The translations under genes were made by a program, and so were the position numbers. A stretch of DNA of 64,000 bases from Zygosaccharomyces rouxii (Eukaryota > Ascomycota > Saccharomycetes > Saccharomycetales > Saccharomycetaceae), in NCBI RefSeq assembly GCF_000026365.1, contig NC_012996.1:124001-188000 (forward strand). The letters are read 5' to 3'. Positions 1 through 9,706 of the stretch are shown here, piece after piece (the stretch's first letter is position 1; every line of letters starts with the position of its first letter). The notes below the pieces were generated by a model. The model saw nothing but the letters and a program-made list of their open reading frames with translations. It was not told the DNA's origin and did not search any database.

Positions 1-3000
1 AAAGACTTCACTCTCAGGAACCTCTGTGATAGTTTCATCGTTGTATTTTCTCCATATGCCACTTTTATAACGGTCCTTGATATAAATCCAATAATGACCA
101 TAACTAGCCTCTCCTCTGTGAATGAATACAGCGAAAAGTGAGTATCCTATGCTTTTAAAGTCATCAAACTGATGAGAGATCTTACTCTCTAATTGTGTTA
201 TATTATGATATAGCTGCGACAACTCATCATTAATCCCCAAAACAATATTATCTAATTCTTGTGCCAGACCAGTCCTGTTATCAATTTGAATGCCTTGAGT
301 TTCAAGAACATCTGACTTTAAGAAGTTGGAAGTCTCAATTAAAGCACCCTTTCTTGATAGTCCCAACTCATTCTTGCTCAACAGCTCACGTTGCCTTCCC
401 TTCAGGCCATTGAGTTCCTGCACCAATTTTTCAGTCTCTCTTTTGCGGTTAATCAACACAGGGTTATTAGTATCACTGTACCTATCCATGTAAATAGTTT
501 CATTGAAAGGCAATGGTGCAACAGACTTGAACGGCATGAACCGCTCGCGATCATAGTATACTCTCTGGATTTGAATCTGTAGAATTGTTGGGAAATCTGT
601 TACAGCAACTGTTCTCTTGACATCACCGTATTCTTCCAATTTCAAATACTCATCTCGGAAGTACAAGTCCAATGCATCATAGATATCCTTAGGATGGTCA
701 CCAATATTAACCAACAACGATAAAAAGCGTTCATATTTGGTACGAACTTGGGTTTCATCTTTCAAAGGAATAATATTCTGCTTTATATTACCATAGAACA
801 ATTGTTTCACCAAATCATTTTGTTCATTGTCATCACCCAAGCTTATCGGATCAGAAGCGCTTTCCAATTGAAATAAAACGTTTCCAATGCACTCCGTGAC
901 ATCTTGTTGTCTCCCCATTTCCAGTGCATTTTCAAGTTGATCGGAACTTATCTTAGCCACACGAGTCGAAGTGTTCATGGCTACCGCCTTGTTGGAATTG
1001 TTACTTGAGGATCCACTGTCGGCTTTTGTAACTTTCTCTTCTTCAGCAGGACTGTCAGTCATAGAAATATCAACATCAACATCATTCTCGCCTGCTTGAG
1101 AATTGTCGAATTCATTGATCTTACCGTCGTCATTAGAATTTTTGTTAAGCTTTGAATGATTATTAGGGTCAGAATCATCGTCCAAATCTATGAGCAAAGG
1201 TTCATCATTAGGTGGTGGTGAAGGTTCAGAATCGATATTGACGTAATTCTCTTTCTCAACTGGAGCGTTTGCATTAGCCTGAGATGCGTTAGGTAGTTCG
1301 AATTCTACTCCTAACCCACTGGGTACAAATGCCAAGTAGGCAAGTTCTTTTCTTGGAGTGACGCATCTGTCTTGGGCATGAATCATAGAATCAAACAAAT
1401 CACGAAGTTGGTAGACAAACTGTACCGACCTTTCAACTTCCGCTTCAGTAATTTCTCTACCACCAATTCTTCTCGAAGCATATTCTTGATTGTTCAAGAA
1501 ATGTTGGACAGTATTACGATAATCCAAAACGTATTGTCTTAAAGATGAAATCGAGAAATAGTATTGTAGAAGCGAATTCAAATAACAGGTATTACCGATG
1601 TTGTTCAACCCGGTAGGCCAATTTTCAGCGGGAAGACATGATGCATCAACTGTGCCAGTGTCAATAAAATGTGAGATCAGTTTAGAATTTCGTTCAAATC
1701 CAATCTTGGACAATGCGCCTTTCAATTTCAAAAATTGATCGGCGTCAAATACTGGTTCTTTATACCATTTACGTTGAAAAATTTCTAAGATTGTATCATC
1801 ACCCGCATTCTCATTAACTTGCAGGACGGAAAGGGCATCTTGGTAAGAAAATTGATCAGGACCAAAATACTCTTGAAATTCTTCGGATTGCTGCACCAGG
1901 AAATTGAAAAGTGCTAAACTTCTTGAGTGAACAGCAATAGTGTAAAGTGCCCTATCACAATCAATTTTTAGACCCGGCGAATCGTTAACTTTGACTGTGT
2001 ATGCCGTTTGAATAATATCATCATCAACAGATTCATCGACTTCCAAAATCTCATATGCCTGTGTCACATTTCTATAGGGTTCGTAATCAGCATAAAACTT
2101 CAATTTTGGAGATTTTTTAAACTTAGCAAGCAGCCTCAAGGAATTTTTTAACTCTGCGTGTCTGTTGGGATTTCTTGTACTGGCGCTTTCATTCTTGTAT
2201 ATTGATAATAGAACACTATCATTCAAGTTATGCGGGTCAAACTCTTTGGAATCGATTTGGAAAACGCCCAATGCATGATCTAATGCTTCCTGGCCGACGA
2301 AATCTTGTTTACCACAATAAGCGATTAACTGATATGCACCTTTCCTGTTTGCTATGAAATTGAGGGCATCAACATAGACCCCAACGTTTTCTGGATCTAA
2401 CGTACACTGTGCCTCATAATTGCGAATAATATCCCTGTCGATGTAATTGTAACAAGCTGACAGATCTATGAAATGATGATCTGAATCTAATGGAGAACTA
2501 CTTTCTGTGCTGAAAATAGCCCTGTATTCACCCAAAAGTTGAAACCAGAACATGGTCGAGAAGTTAGTCTGCATCATGCTAAAGATCCGATAAACTTTAG
2601 GATTTCTATTAACGGCTTCTTGCGACAGCAATCTGATGGAGACTCTACCCAAGAAGATCAATTCCAGGCATCTTCTAGTAAAAGACTCACGAAGTCTTCT
2701 CACTTTCCAATCTCTATGGTAGTTGGTCAAGTCAGGTGGGGCGTACTCTAGAATATCTTCACCTGTTTCCTCATCTTTTTCAACATGAAGTTCAAATCCG
2801 TATTTGGAGGTCAACCAAGTGGGGTCGATATGTGAGTTGAGAGAAACATTATTTGGATTGATGGTTTTCCTCGGTTCCTCTGAGCTTTTCCTATTCAATG
2901 GTCCCTTAAATATTTTAAAAAGAGTGTTGATGCAATCAGGTTGCGTGGGTATTCTTGTTGGATCAAGAGAATCGAACCTGTTACAAGCCATCTCATATCT

Positions 3001-3810
3001 ATTATTGATAGATTCTTCCTTAAATGCATCTCTTTCTTCGTCTGAATCAAATTCTGGTTTGAAAATTTCGATTAAAATCAATTTGTTTGAATCACTGGAC
3101 ACATAGATGGCATAATCCAACAATTGTGGATCCTTAGAATCAAATGTTAAAAGATCTTGCTTGTCATAAGGATGTATTTCACTTTCATCCAGAGAATGAT
3201 AATGTGTAATACCTGCTTTTTTCTTGGTGCGTTCAAGGACATCCCTGGTCTTTACCGTTACTTTTAAATGGAAAATCGGTAAAGTTGCCAAATTGTTAAA
3301 TGTCGCCACATTTTGTTGCGTTACATCTATAAGCACCCCCATAAAAACTTGCAAATGGTTATGCTGAGGACACGACACTGAATCATATTCGAATTTTGTC
3401 TGAAGTACAACCTGATCAACAAGTGAACCCAAATTATAAGCCCTGGTTTTACCCACTTTCCTCGAGTATGACAGCACCGGCGATTTTAATATCCCATTGC
3501 TTAGATCAGAATAAAGAATCGAATGGTCATCAGAATTGATAAATGACAGATCGTGTAGAATATCGTCCAGAAGCCTGTCAGCCGTTTTAAAAGGAAAACG
3601 GGCAGCAGCCTCAGGATACAGAGGAACTTTACCGGAATCTTGAGTATCTAGCAATTCATTCTTACCTGGATCTTCAGAAATCTCACTTTCACTCATCGTT
3701 TCACCAATTTGTTCAGTTTCCACCAATTCAGGTGGTAAATCACTACTGGAGGCTACGCCTCTCGCTGATCCACCAACTGCTGGTTCACTAGATTCGTCCT
3801 TCAGCAGCAT
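1..3810 (-). CDS. UBP2: Ubiquitin-specific protease Ubp2, C-terminus cut off by the window edge
   Basis: Cysteine deubiquitinase. In S. cerevisiae it works with Rsp5/Rup1 and trims Lys63-linked chains. The frame is open from ATG at 3808-3810 to base 1, giving 1270 codons, with no stop because the gene runs off the left edge. By comparison with the yeast protein about 30 residues are missing. The Cys box (NNIGNTCYLNSLLQY) is at 1560-1610 with catalytic Cys at about residue 742. The His box (YGHYWIYIK) is at 76-102 with catalytic His at about residue 1239. A long acidic, Asp/Ser-rich insert (read from bases 1000-1300) lies between them, as in the family. No in-frame ATG lies upstream before a stop. 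Its place beside CAT5 and IAH1 matches S. cerevisiae YOR124C-YOR126C. Confidence 0.95.
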   Translation of the reverse strand, partial: MLLKDESSEPAVGGSARGVASSSDLPPELVETEQIGETMSESEISEDPGKNELLDTQDSGKVPLYPEAAARFPFKTADRLLDDILHDLSFINSDDHSILYSDLSNGILKSPVLSYSRKVGKTRAYNLGSLVDQVVLQTKFEYDSVSCPQHNHLQVFMGVLIDVTQQNVATFNNLATLPIFHLKVTVKTRDVLERTKKKAGITHYHSLDESEIHPYDKQDLLTFDSKDPQLLDYAIYVSSDSNKLILIEIFKPEFDSDEERDAFKEESINNRYEMACNRFDSLDPTRIPTQPDCINTLFKIFKGPLNRKSSEEPRKTINPNNVSLNSHIDPTWLTSKYGFELHVEKDEETGEDILEYAPPDLTNYHRDWKVRRLRESFTRRCLELIFLGRVSIRLLSQEAVNRNPKVYRIFSMMQTNFSTMFWFQLLGEYRAIFSTESSSPLDSDHHFIDLSACYNYIDRDIIRNYEAQCTLDPENVGVYVDALNFIANRKGAYQLIAYCGKQDFVGQEALDHALGVFQIDSKEFDPHNLNDSVLLSIYKNESASTRNPNRHAELKNSLRLLAKFKKSPKLKFYADYEPYRNVTQAYEILEVDESVDDDIIQTAYTVKVNDSPGLKIDCDRALYTIAVHSRSLALFNFLVQQSEEFQEYFGPDQFSYQDALSVLQVNENAGDDTILEIFQRKWYKEPVFDADQFLKLKGALSKIGFERNSKLISHFIDTGTVDASCLPAENWPTGLNNIGNTCYLNSLLQYYFSISSLRQYVLDYRNTVQHFLNNQEYASRRIGGREITEAEVERSVQFVYQLRDLFDSMIHAQDRCVTPRKELAYLAFVPSGLGVEFELPNASQANANAPVEKENYVNIDSEPSPPPNDEPLLIDLDDDSDPNNHSKLNKNSNDDGKINEFDNSQAGENDVDVDISMTDSPAEEEKVTKADSGSSSNNSNKAVAMNTSTRVAKISSDQLENALEMGRQQDVTECIGNVLFQLESASDPISLGDDNEQNDLVKQLFYGNIKQNIIPLKDETQVRTKYERFLSLLVNIGDHPKDIYDALDLYFRDEYLKLEEYGDVKRTVAVTDFPTILQIQIQRVYYDRERFMPFKSVAPLPFNETIYMDRYSDTNNPVLINRKRETEKLVQELNGLKGRQRELLSKNELGLSRKGALIETSNFLKSDVLETQGIQIDNRTGLAQELDNIVLGINDELSQLYHNITQLESKISHQFDDFKSIGYSLFAVFIHRGEASYGHYWIYIKDRYKSGIWRKYNDETITEVPESEVF

Positions 3811-4395
3811 CAACTCAGTAAAACCCCTAAAAGAACCAATTTCGATACCTCTACTACCATTTAATGGTGGTTCTTATATTGAGAAGGAGACACTTCCTTT
3901 AAGCACTTACCTGCATTCCTACACTTACACTCAACACCAATGTTCGTACATAGTGATCACCTAACCAAATCGGATTGTAATAATGAAGCTTAGCCGCCAA
4001 AAGCTACCACTTAGCCCTTATCTGACCTAACCACTTGCTCTAGCTATCTTGCAATATATTTAAAGAATTTTGTTTCTGGAATTTAGCCCTTTTTTAAGAT
4101 AAACTCGGAAAGACATTTAAATATATCTATTACGGATAATTTCTAAAAATTCACAAATATTCAATTGGATAGAAATGATCAGTTCGAATGGCTCTTAATC
4201 TCTAATTCACTATCGTGATTATTTATTTTATCTATATTTTCCTTAGTATTTACTGACATCTGCTCGCGCGCTGAAATTTAAACATGTTGAATGTTGATGA
4301 AGTTTTCCACATCGTCCTTCATTAATCACCATCCAACAAGGATTGAACAAGTATTCTCGAGGTGGTCACTTAGGGGCATTAGCATTACATTTAGC
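3811..4395. other. Divergent intergenic region UBP2/FRQ1
   Basis: This 585-base AT-rich spacer serves as the promoter region for both flanking genes. I see no further gene in it. FRQ1 has an open in-frame extension upstream to ATG 4291, treated here as non-coding. No convincing named factor site was recognised. Confidence 0.6.
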
Positions 4396-4968
4396 ATGGG
4401 AGCAAAAGCATCGAAGTTGTCCAAAGATGATTTGACATCGTTGAGACAGTCGACATATTTCGATCGTCGAGAGATACAGCAATGGCACAAAGGATTCCTG
4501 AGAGATTGTCCCAGTGGTCAATTAACACGCCAAGATTTTGTCAAGATATACAAACAATTTTTTCCATTTGGATCTCCTGAAGAATTTGCCAATCATCTCT
4601 TTAGCGTTTTTGACAAGGACAACAGTGGATCTGTTGACTTTAGAGAATTTATTACAGTATTAAGTACCACTTCGAGAGGAACCCTGGAGGAAAAACTCGT
4701 GTGGACATTTCAATTGTACGATTTAAATCATGATGGTTTTATTACATTCGATGAAATGTTGACGATTGTTACTAGCATATACAAAATGATGGGATCCATG
4801 GTCAAATTAAGTGATGATGAAGCTACGCCTGAATTGAGGGTTCGTAAAATATTTAAACTGATGGACAAGAATGAGGACGGATATATAACATTAGATGAAT
4901 TTAGGGAAGGGTCAAGGGTTGACCCTTCAATCATCAGTTCTTTGAATCTGTACGATGGGTTGGTATAA
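4396..4968 (+). CDS. FRQ1: Frequenin/NCS-1 calcium sensor Frq1
   Basis: EF-hand calcium-binding protein that activates the phosphatidylinositol 4-kinase Pik1 at the Golgi. Starting at ATG 4396 gives 190 residues, the same length as S. cerevisiae Frq1, and places Gly2 in [10 protein letters not shown], the N-myristoylation signal. The frame is open back to ATG 4291 (35 extra residues), but that start would bury the myristoylation site. EF-hand 1 is degenerate ([11 protein letters not shown]). EF-hands 2-4 have intact loops: [24 protein letters not shown] and [12 protein letters not shown]. It is convergent with CAT5, with 57 bases between the stops, including a run of about 14 A. It is orthologous to YDR373W and sits between YOR124C and YOR125C orthologues. 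Confidence 0.96.
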   Translation: MGAKASKLSKDDLTSLRQSTYFDRREIQQWHKGFLRDCPSGQLTRQDFVKIYKQFFPFGSPEEFANHLFSVFDKDNSGSVDFREFITVLSTTSRGTLEEKLVWTFQLYDLNHDGFITFDEMLTIVTSIYKMMGSMVKLSDDEATPELRVRKIFKLMDKNEDGYITLDEFREGSRVDPSIISSLNLYDGLV

Positions 4969-5025
4969 TATGATGTATTAAAAAAAAAAAAAAGGATAAG
5001 ACAAAAATATTGTTTCTCGTAGCAC

Positions 5026-5712
5026 TCATATTCTCTCTGCAGTCCAAATGGCTACACGGCAAATCCCTTTGATCCCCTCTGTAAGCAAAATGTAGGGAAC
5101 TGCTTTTCTTGAATCATGTTCAATAGCTGTGTTCAAATGCTCTAATTCGTCATCTCTAAACTGTCTGATAGTTTCAGTGAGCGATTTAATCTCTTTTGTA
5201 GGACCGTTTGTACCATCCGTCCATTTTAAATCGTATTGATTAGCAAGACAACGTAATTGTTGATTATAATGACCTCCTATAACAGTTTCCACTGCTTCTG
5301 TACATGCCATGGCTGCCTCTGATGAAATGGCTGCGGTACCTGCCCCCATGGTAAATGCTCCTAATTTCCACAATGGTGTAATTAGTGAAGGTCTAACTCT
5401 ATTCTCGGTTTGCCAACGGTTAAACGTATTATGATGATGAACCTCTTGATCCCACATGTGCTGTAATACAGATTTTAAATGAGGGTATTTATTGGCTAAA
5501 ACAAAATATTGACCTGCATAAATGTAATCGGCTCCTAATTCACCAGCTTGATCTACACGGACTGCTCTTTCCAAATATGCCTCCCGTGCCTCTGACAATG
5601 GTTCCGCCTTAGCTGTCACAGGTTCTTTAACAGGTTCGCTGGCAGCAGTGTTCTTTAATGAAGATAGCACTGAAAACCAACGCCTGGTCGTGGGATTAAT
5701 AGTTCTTAACAT
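5026..5712 (-). CDS. CAT5: 5-demethoxyubiquinone hydroxylase Cat5/Coq7
   Basis: Di-iron monooxygenase of the mitochondrial inner membrane. It catalyses the penultimate step of coenzyme Q synthesis. The protein has 228 residues (S. cerevisiae 233). It starts with a basic, Ser/Thr/Arg-rich presequence (MLRTINPTTRRWF). It contains the ferritin-like helices with Glu and ExxH-type ligands: RVDQAGELGADYIYAGQY, then WDQEVHHHNTF, then ACTEAVETVIGGHY, and near the C-terminus RDDELEHLNTAIEHD. This repeat architecture is diagnostic for COQ7. The N-terminal start is the only reasonable ATG. It is orthologous to YOR125C. Confidence 0.96.
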   Translation of the reverse strand: MLRTINPTTRRWFSVLSSLKNTAASEPVKEPVTAKAEPLSEAREAYLERAVRVDQAGELGADYIYAGQYFVLANKYPHLKSVLQHMWDQEVHHHNTFNRWQTENRVRPSLITPLWKLGAFTMGAGTAAISSEAAMACTEAVETVIGGHYNQQLRCLANQYDLKWTDGTNGPTKEIKSLTETIRQFRDDELEHLNTAIEHDSRKAVPYILLTEGIKGICRVAIWTAERI

Positions 5713-5870
5713 AGCAATTGGGATGAATCTCTAGCTATTTTTATCATAATATTTCTGTATGAAAACAAAAAGTGCTAAGAGTTTGTCCCTTGAAGTTCGT
5801 AATCGAACGAACGTCCATATGATAAAAAAAAAGAGAAAACAACAAAAAATGAGAAACTAGACAAAAGTAT

Positions 5871-6860
5871 TCATGAATAATCATCATCTAAAAACGATTG
5901 AACCTCACTTTGTTCATATTTGAACAACTTTAAAATGGATTTGCTGATTGTCGCCGGGATCTCTTGTGTGTCTCTCGAATTAGTCACTGGTTTCATGTCA
6001 TTGGCGGGAATTAAAAACTGCTTTAAAGATCTGTTATGCACATCTCTCACGACAATCCAACGTACTTTGAAGGCATGACGGTAACGTGAATTATCTCCCC
6101 AAATACTTGTATCCAAATCCTCTCTTAGATTAGAACTCATTTCAGCTACCCCACAAAATCTTCCCGATGCATTAACGGAAAATAAAAGGTAGATCTTTGC
6201 ACCTTGAGGCAAAGATTCATAAGCTTCTGACAACCTCTTATTACCATAAAATGTGGATGACCAAATACCATTGTAAAACGATTTCTTGACGTGCTCTAAA
6301 CTTGATGATTTGATGACAAAGAATCGAGAATGATCGGGAACGTGAATCCAAGGTGGAATAATTGCCGAGCTCTTCTTTTGTGGCGGTTTCCAATTCGAAT
6401 GGTTGGCATTAGTGGAAATACCACCGATAGGTGATGTTACACTGGTGGCCGCGGCAGCGGCCCGGTGAACCTGAGATTGAAAATCCACTTGTAATGGTGG
6501 TTGTGGTTGTGGTTGTGGTGATACTATCTGCTTAGGAACCACTGACCTGAATGCATGAGCTTCAAGAGTCTGCAAAGTGTTTAATGGTGATTGCACCGGT
6601 TGAACAGGTGAACATACCGCTGATGAATCCTCCAAAGTAGCTGAAGCGAGTGGTAACCTAGGTGTAGCAACGTAGTTATTATTTTCAGCGGAAATACTAC
6701 TATTCAAATTGATATTGGTATCACCGAATGGCTTGTACAGCTCATCAGTTAGTGGGATCCGTGGAGTATCATTATTGTTCTTATCTTTGAAGATGGATTC
6801 CAAGTCCTTAAAAGAGTCCTCAATCGTTCTCACAGGTCTATCAACGTAGTACCAATCCAT
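5871..6860 (-). CDS. PHO92: YTH-domain m6A-binding protein Pho92
   Basis: RNA-binding protein of the YTH family. In S. cerevisiae it reads N6-methyladenosine, promotes meiosis and lowers PHO4 mRNA stability. The protein has 329 residues (S. cerevisiae 306). The first 170 residues are low-complexity, rich in Pro, Gln, Ser and Asn, with a QPQPQPP run. The YTH domain occupies about residues 175-315: it begins HSRFFVIKSSSLEHVKKSFYNG and includes the aromatic-cage Trp in IWSST, GRFCGVAEM, and KVRWIVVRDV. It is divergent from WIP1, and a Reb1 site lies between them. It is orthologous to YDR374C by sequence and position. Confidence 0.93.
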   Translation of the reverse strand: MDWYYVDRPVRTIEDSFKDLESIFKDKNNNDTPRIPLTDELYKPFGDTNINLNSSISAENNNYVATPRLPLASATLEDSSAVCSPVQPVQSPLNTLQTLEAHAFRSVVPKQIVSPQPQPQPPLQVDFQSQVHRAAAAATSVTSPIGGISTNANHSNWKPPQKKSSAIIPPWIHVPDHSRFFVIKSSSLEHVKKSFYNGIWSSTFYGNKRLSEAYESLPQGAKIYLLFSVNASGRFCGVAEMSSNLREDLDTSIWGDNSRYRHAFKVRWIVVRDVHNRSLKQFLIPANDMKPVTNSRDTQEIPATISKSILKLFKYEQSEVQSFLDDDYS

Positions 6861-6975
6861 CTTAAATGTCTTTAAGCTATTTTTATTTCCTCTAGTTCAG
6901 AAGAAAGTAAAGAGTAATTGGCTAAATCTGTTTTTCCCCACATTAGCCGCCGATATATCTACCACAATTCAAATC

Positions 6976-6982
6976 CGGGTAA
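6976..6982 (+). promoter_or_regulatory. Reb1 site (CGGGTAA) in the PHO92/WIP1 promoter
   Basis: The 7-mer CGGGTAA matches the Reb1 core. It lies 116 bases upstream of PHO92 and 82 bases upstream of WIP1, where a general regulatory factor would keep a shared promoter nucleosome-free. This is a motif match only. Confidence 0.6.
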
Positions 6983-7063
6983 CCAGACGCCTTAAGACGA
7001 GTACATAGAGAAAAGCATCATCAGCGTTTTACCAAAGTAAAGTTTCAGCACAAAACTGTCAAG

Positions 7064-7285
7064 ATGGGTTTTGATTTGGGCCAATACCTTTTAGATCAAT
7101 GGAGAAAACGTTACGAATTCGTAGAGGAACCTAGTGAGTCTGAAAGATTGATCTTGTCTAGTGGGTTTCAAGAGATGTTGCGTAAGTTATTGGTAGAAGC
7201 TCAATCGAACGCTCATAGAGATGGTTTCAACGAAGTGAGACCTGCTCATCTGGAGGCTGCACTAGACGAACTTTTGGATGCTTAA
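7064..7285 (+). CDS. WIP1: Small histone-fold protein, probable CENP-W homologue Wip1
   Basis: A 73-residue protein with a compact helical pattern: GQYLLDQWRKRYEF, then SSGFQEMLRKLLVEAQSNAH, then VRPAHLEAALDELLDA. The last stretch resembles a histone-fold final helix. I assign it mainly by position: it lies between PHO92 (YDR374C) and BCS1 (YDR375C), the place of YDR374W-A/WIP1 in S. cerevisiae. Wip1 pairs with Cnn1 (CENP-T) at the inner kinetochore. It is divergent from PHO92 and convergent with BCS1, with only 11 bases between stops. Function by sequence alone is suggestive, not proven. Confidence 0.75.
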   Translation: MGFDLGQYLLDQWRKRYEFVEEPSESERLILSSGFQEMLRKLLVEAQSNAHRDGFNEVRPAHLEAALDELLDA

Positions 7286-7296
7286 TATGTATTTAT

Positions 7297-8646
7297 TTAC
7301 AAGAAATTGTTTTGGTTACGTAGCGTATCAGCCATGTGCAAGGCCTTAGCGGGCTGGTCCTTATTCATAACAAAGAGGCCTTGCAGATGAGCTGTACTTA
7401 CAGTAATGTCCAAATTGCGTATTTTATCGACAAATTGTTTGCACAATTCAGATTCACCTGGGTAGAATTTCATGAACATCTTTTCCACCTGATAAGGTGT
7501 AGCATCTCCGATGTAAACCTTATAATCAATTCTACCTGGCCTCATAAGAGCCGGATCCAATTTTTCTGGATGATTCGTGGTCATGAATGTAATTGCCTCC
7601 TCCGAAGAGGTGACACCATCTAATGCATTTAGTAGACCACTGAAAGTAACACTAGAGTGGAATCCATTCTCACCTGATTGTTTTCTCGTGTTGAAAGCGG
7701 CATCGATATCCTCTAGTAGAAGTAAACTCCTTTCTGGCATGTTATTCATCAAATGATTTAACCTATCATCTGTCAAGTGGCCCTCAGACAAATTTAAGAT
7801 ACAAATGTTATAATCCAATTCACCAGCTAAGGCCTGAATAAAGCTTGTCTTACCAGAACCTGGTGGCCCATATAGTAAATAACCTCTTCTATAGGGGATA
7901 CCTCTATCCGAATACCACTTACCATTTTTCATAAAATCTCTTATATCCTCTACTATTCCACCTGAGATTCCCTTATCAAGGATCACCGAAGGCAGTGCTC
8001 TCTTTGCTTTTGGTTGGCCAAATTTCCTCCACTCAGGCCCAAAAGATGTGTAAATCACAGTTTTACCCTCTGTACTCTTTAAGGCAATACCTTTAGCTTC
8101 ATCTAAGATTTCATTGAAAAGATGTCTATCTCTCCATAATGTAGTTAGGGTCACAATTTCAAATGGAGATCCACTGGTAATATCTATCATTTTTCCCGAT
8201 CTTTCTCTTTTGATTCTAATGTAGGCTCCTTTATAACGAATCCAATGGTTACCAGGACCTGGTACTAAAGCAAACTTGGTACTAGCCGATCCATTATCAT
8301 GTTGTATATAAGTAGTTCTCACAGATAAATGCTTGGAAATCCTATGTGGATGATTGGACATCCATTGTAAAAACCAACTGTAACTCTTATCCTTAGACTG
8401 AATTTCTAGATCTACAATCATCTGACGATATAGCAGCCTACTTGCTCTAACAACCCCGGATCTAGCAACTGCCAGACCAGTCCCCAATAACATCAATCCA
8501 CCACCAGCGGCGAAATATGGATTGTTCTCCATAACATTATCAAGGAATTTACCTAGGGGTCCACTTTTATTAGGACTAGTAGAACCAACTGGAGAGGCAA
8601 CAGAGGTATTTTCAACACTGGGAGGCCCTGCAGGCGTTTCAGGCAT
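7297..8646 (-). CDS. BCS1: Mitochondrial AAA translocase Bcs1
   Basis: Inner-membrane AAA ATPase that exports the folded Rieske Fe-S protein Rip1 to complete complex III. The protein has 449 residues (S. cerevisiae 456). A single transmembrane segment lies near residues 45-67 ([20 protein letters not shown]), followed by the basic internal targeting region and the BCS1-specific domain (about 75-215). The AAA module carries Walker [11 protein letters not shown] (Lys266), Walker [12 protein letters not shown], sensor-1 [12 protein letters not shown] and the arginine finger region MRPGRIDYK. It is orthologous to YDR375C. Confidence 0.97.
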   Translation of the reverse strand: MPETPAGPPSVENTSVASPVGSTSPNKSGPLGKFLDNVMENNPYFAAGGGLMLLGTGLAVARSGVVRASRLLYRQMIVDLEIQSKDKSYSWFLQWMSNHPHRISKHLSVRTTYIQHDNGSASTKFALVPGPGNHWIRYKGAYIRIKRERSGKMIDITSGSPFEIVTLTTLWRDRHLFNEILDEAKGIALKSTEGKTVIYTSFGPEWRKFGQPKAKRALPSVILDKGISGGIVEDIRDFMKNGKWYSDRGIPYRRGYLLYGPPGSGKTSFIQALAGELDYNICILNLSEGHLTDDRLNHLMNNMPERSLLLLEDIDAAFNTRKQSGENGFHSSVTFSGLLNALDGVTSSEEAITFMTTNHPEKLDPALMRPGRIDYKVYIGDATPYQVEKMFMKFYPGESELCKQFVDKIRNLDITVSTAHLQGLFVMNKDQPAKALHMADTLRNQNNFL

Positions 8647-8801
8647 CTTGATTGTACCTTTTATAATTTATTATTTTTCGTTTCTGTCTTCTATTAAACA
8701 GGCATTATTTATAAAAAGTGAAAAGTCTAGTTGAAATTTCGGCTCTTGACTACATTGATCATCGTCTACAAGAAAACAAGGAACAGCTTGCTTTACAAGA
8801 A

Positions 8802-9521
8802 CTAATCCAATTTAGATTCATCCTCACTTACATACTTCCAGTACGGAGGTGTAATTGCCATGTTATAAGGATGGTATTCTGGGTAGTGATCGCTGATTGC
8901 CTGCAGCAACTCCTTGTAGAAGACTTCATATCCTTTACCATTGAAATGTAATCCATCAACGAGGAAATCCGTCCAATTTTTACCAGCTTCACGTTCCATT
9001 GCAGCACGAAGGTCTAAGAATGGAACATTTTCTTTTGATGCAACACTTGCGGTAATCTTACCATATCTGATAAATCCTTCGTTAGATCTAGCGTAACCTT
9101 GCCTTACTTCATCTTGACGTGAAGGTTCCCATTTAGAGCTGTCATAAAATGCTGGTCCGACAAGAATTGGCTTTATGGATCGAGCTTTAAACATCTGAAC
9201 CGATTTGTGCAAATTCGATTCATATTCATCTTCGGGAACACGCTGAGGACCACCAGCACAAGAGTCATTGGATCCAAAAAAGATAAAACCAATGACAATG
9301 TTTTGCTCATATTCTAAGATCTTAGGTAGAATTTTTAGCCCCCATTTGGAGTTATAACCAGCGAATCCACGTTGTAAGACTGTTAACTTTCTACTATAAT
9401 CATTAGTTAATGCTGCTCCAAGGGCAAATTGATCACCAAGATTCTCTTCAGGTTGGGGTCTAGTATTGAAAGAGAATTCCGTAATGGAATCTCCAAACAT
9501 CAAAAACTTCTTGTATTCCAT
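8802..9521 (-). CDS. IAH1: Isoamyl acetate-hydrolysing esterase Iah1
   Basis: GDSL/SGNH-family esterase that hydrolyses acetate esters such as isoamyl acetate, a flavour compound. The protein has 239 residues (S. cerevisiae 238). Block I is MFGDSITE with the catalytic Ser, block II has GFAGYNS, block III has GSNDSC with the oxyanion Asn, and block V is DGLHFNGKGYE with the catalytic Asp and His. It has no signal peptide, so it is probably cytosolic. It lies between BCS1 and ARH1 and is orthologous to YOR126C, continuing the chromosome IV/XV interleaving. Confidence 0.95.
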   Translation of the reverse strand: MEYKKFLMFGDSITEFSFNTRPQPEENLGDQFALGAALTNDYSRKLTVLQRGFAGYNSKWGLKILPKILEYEQNIVIGFIFFGSNDSCAGGPQRVPEDEYESNLHKSVQMFKARSIKPILVGPAFYDSSKWEPSRQDEVRQGYARSNEGFIRYGKITASVASKENVPFLDLRAAMEREAGKNWTDFLVDGLHFNGKGYEVFYKELLQAISDHYPEYHPYNMAITPPYWKYVSEDESKLD

Positions 9522-9706
9522 CGATAAGGGTTTTTTCGTTTATTTTTATTTTTGGTCGTTATTCTGCAATATATGTATATACGTGGTCTTTAGTCACCAA
9601 GGGTTGAAAGTAAACCCAACTTAATCTCGATATTTTATACTAAAGAGACCAACTAGTGGATAAAGCAACAAATACTGAAAAGCAGCAGTTTCGAGGAAAA
9701 AAAGAA

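Noticed and set aside
9656..9706. GTG-initiated extension of ARH1
   Set aside because: Yeast does not normally start at GTG. ATG 9707 gives the family length and a plausible mitochondrial leader.
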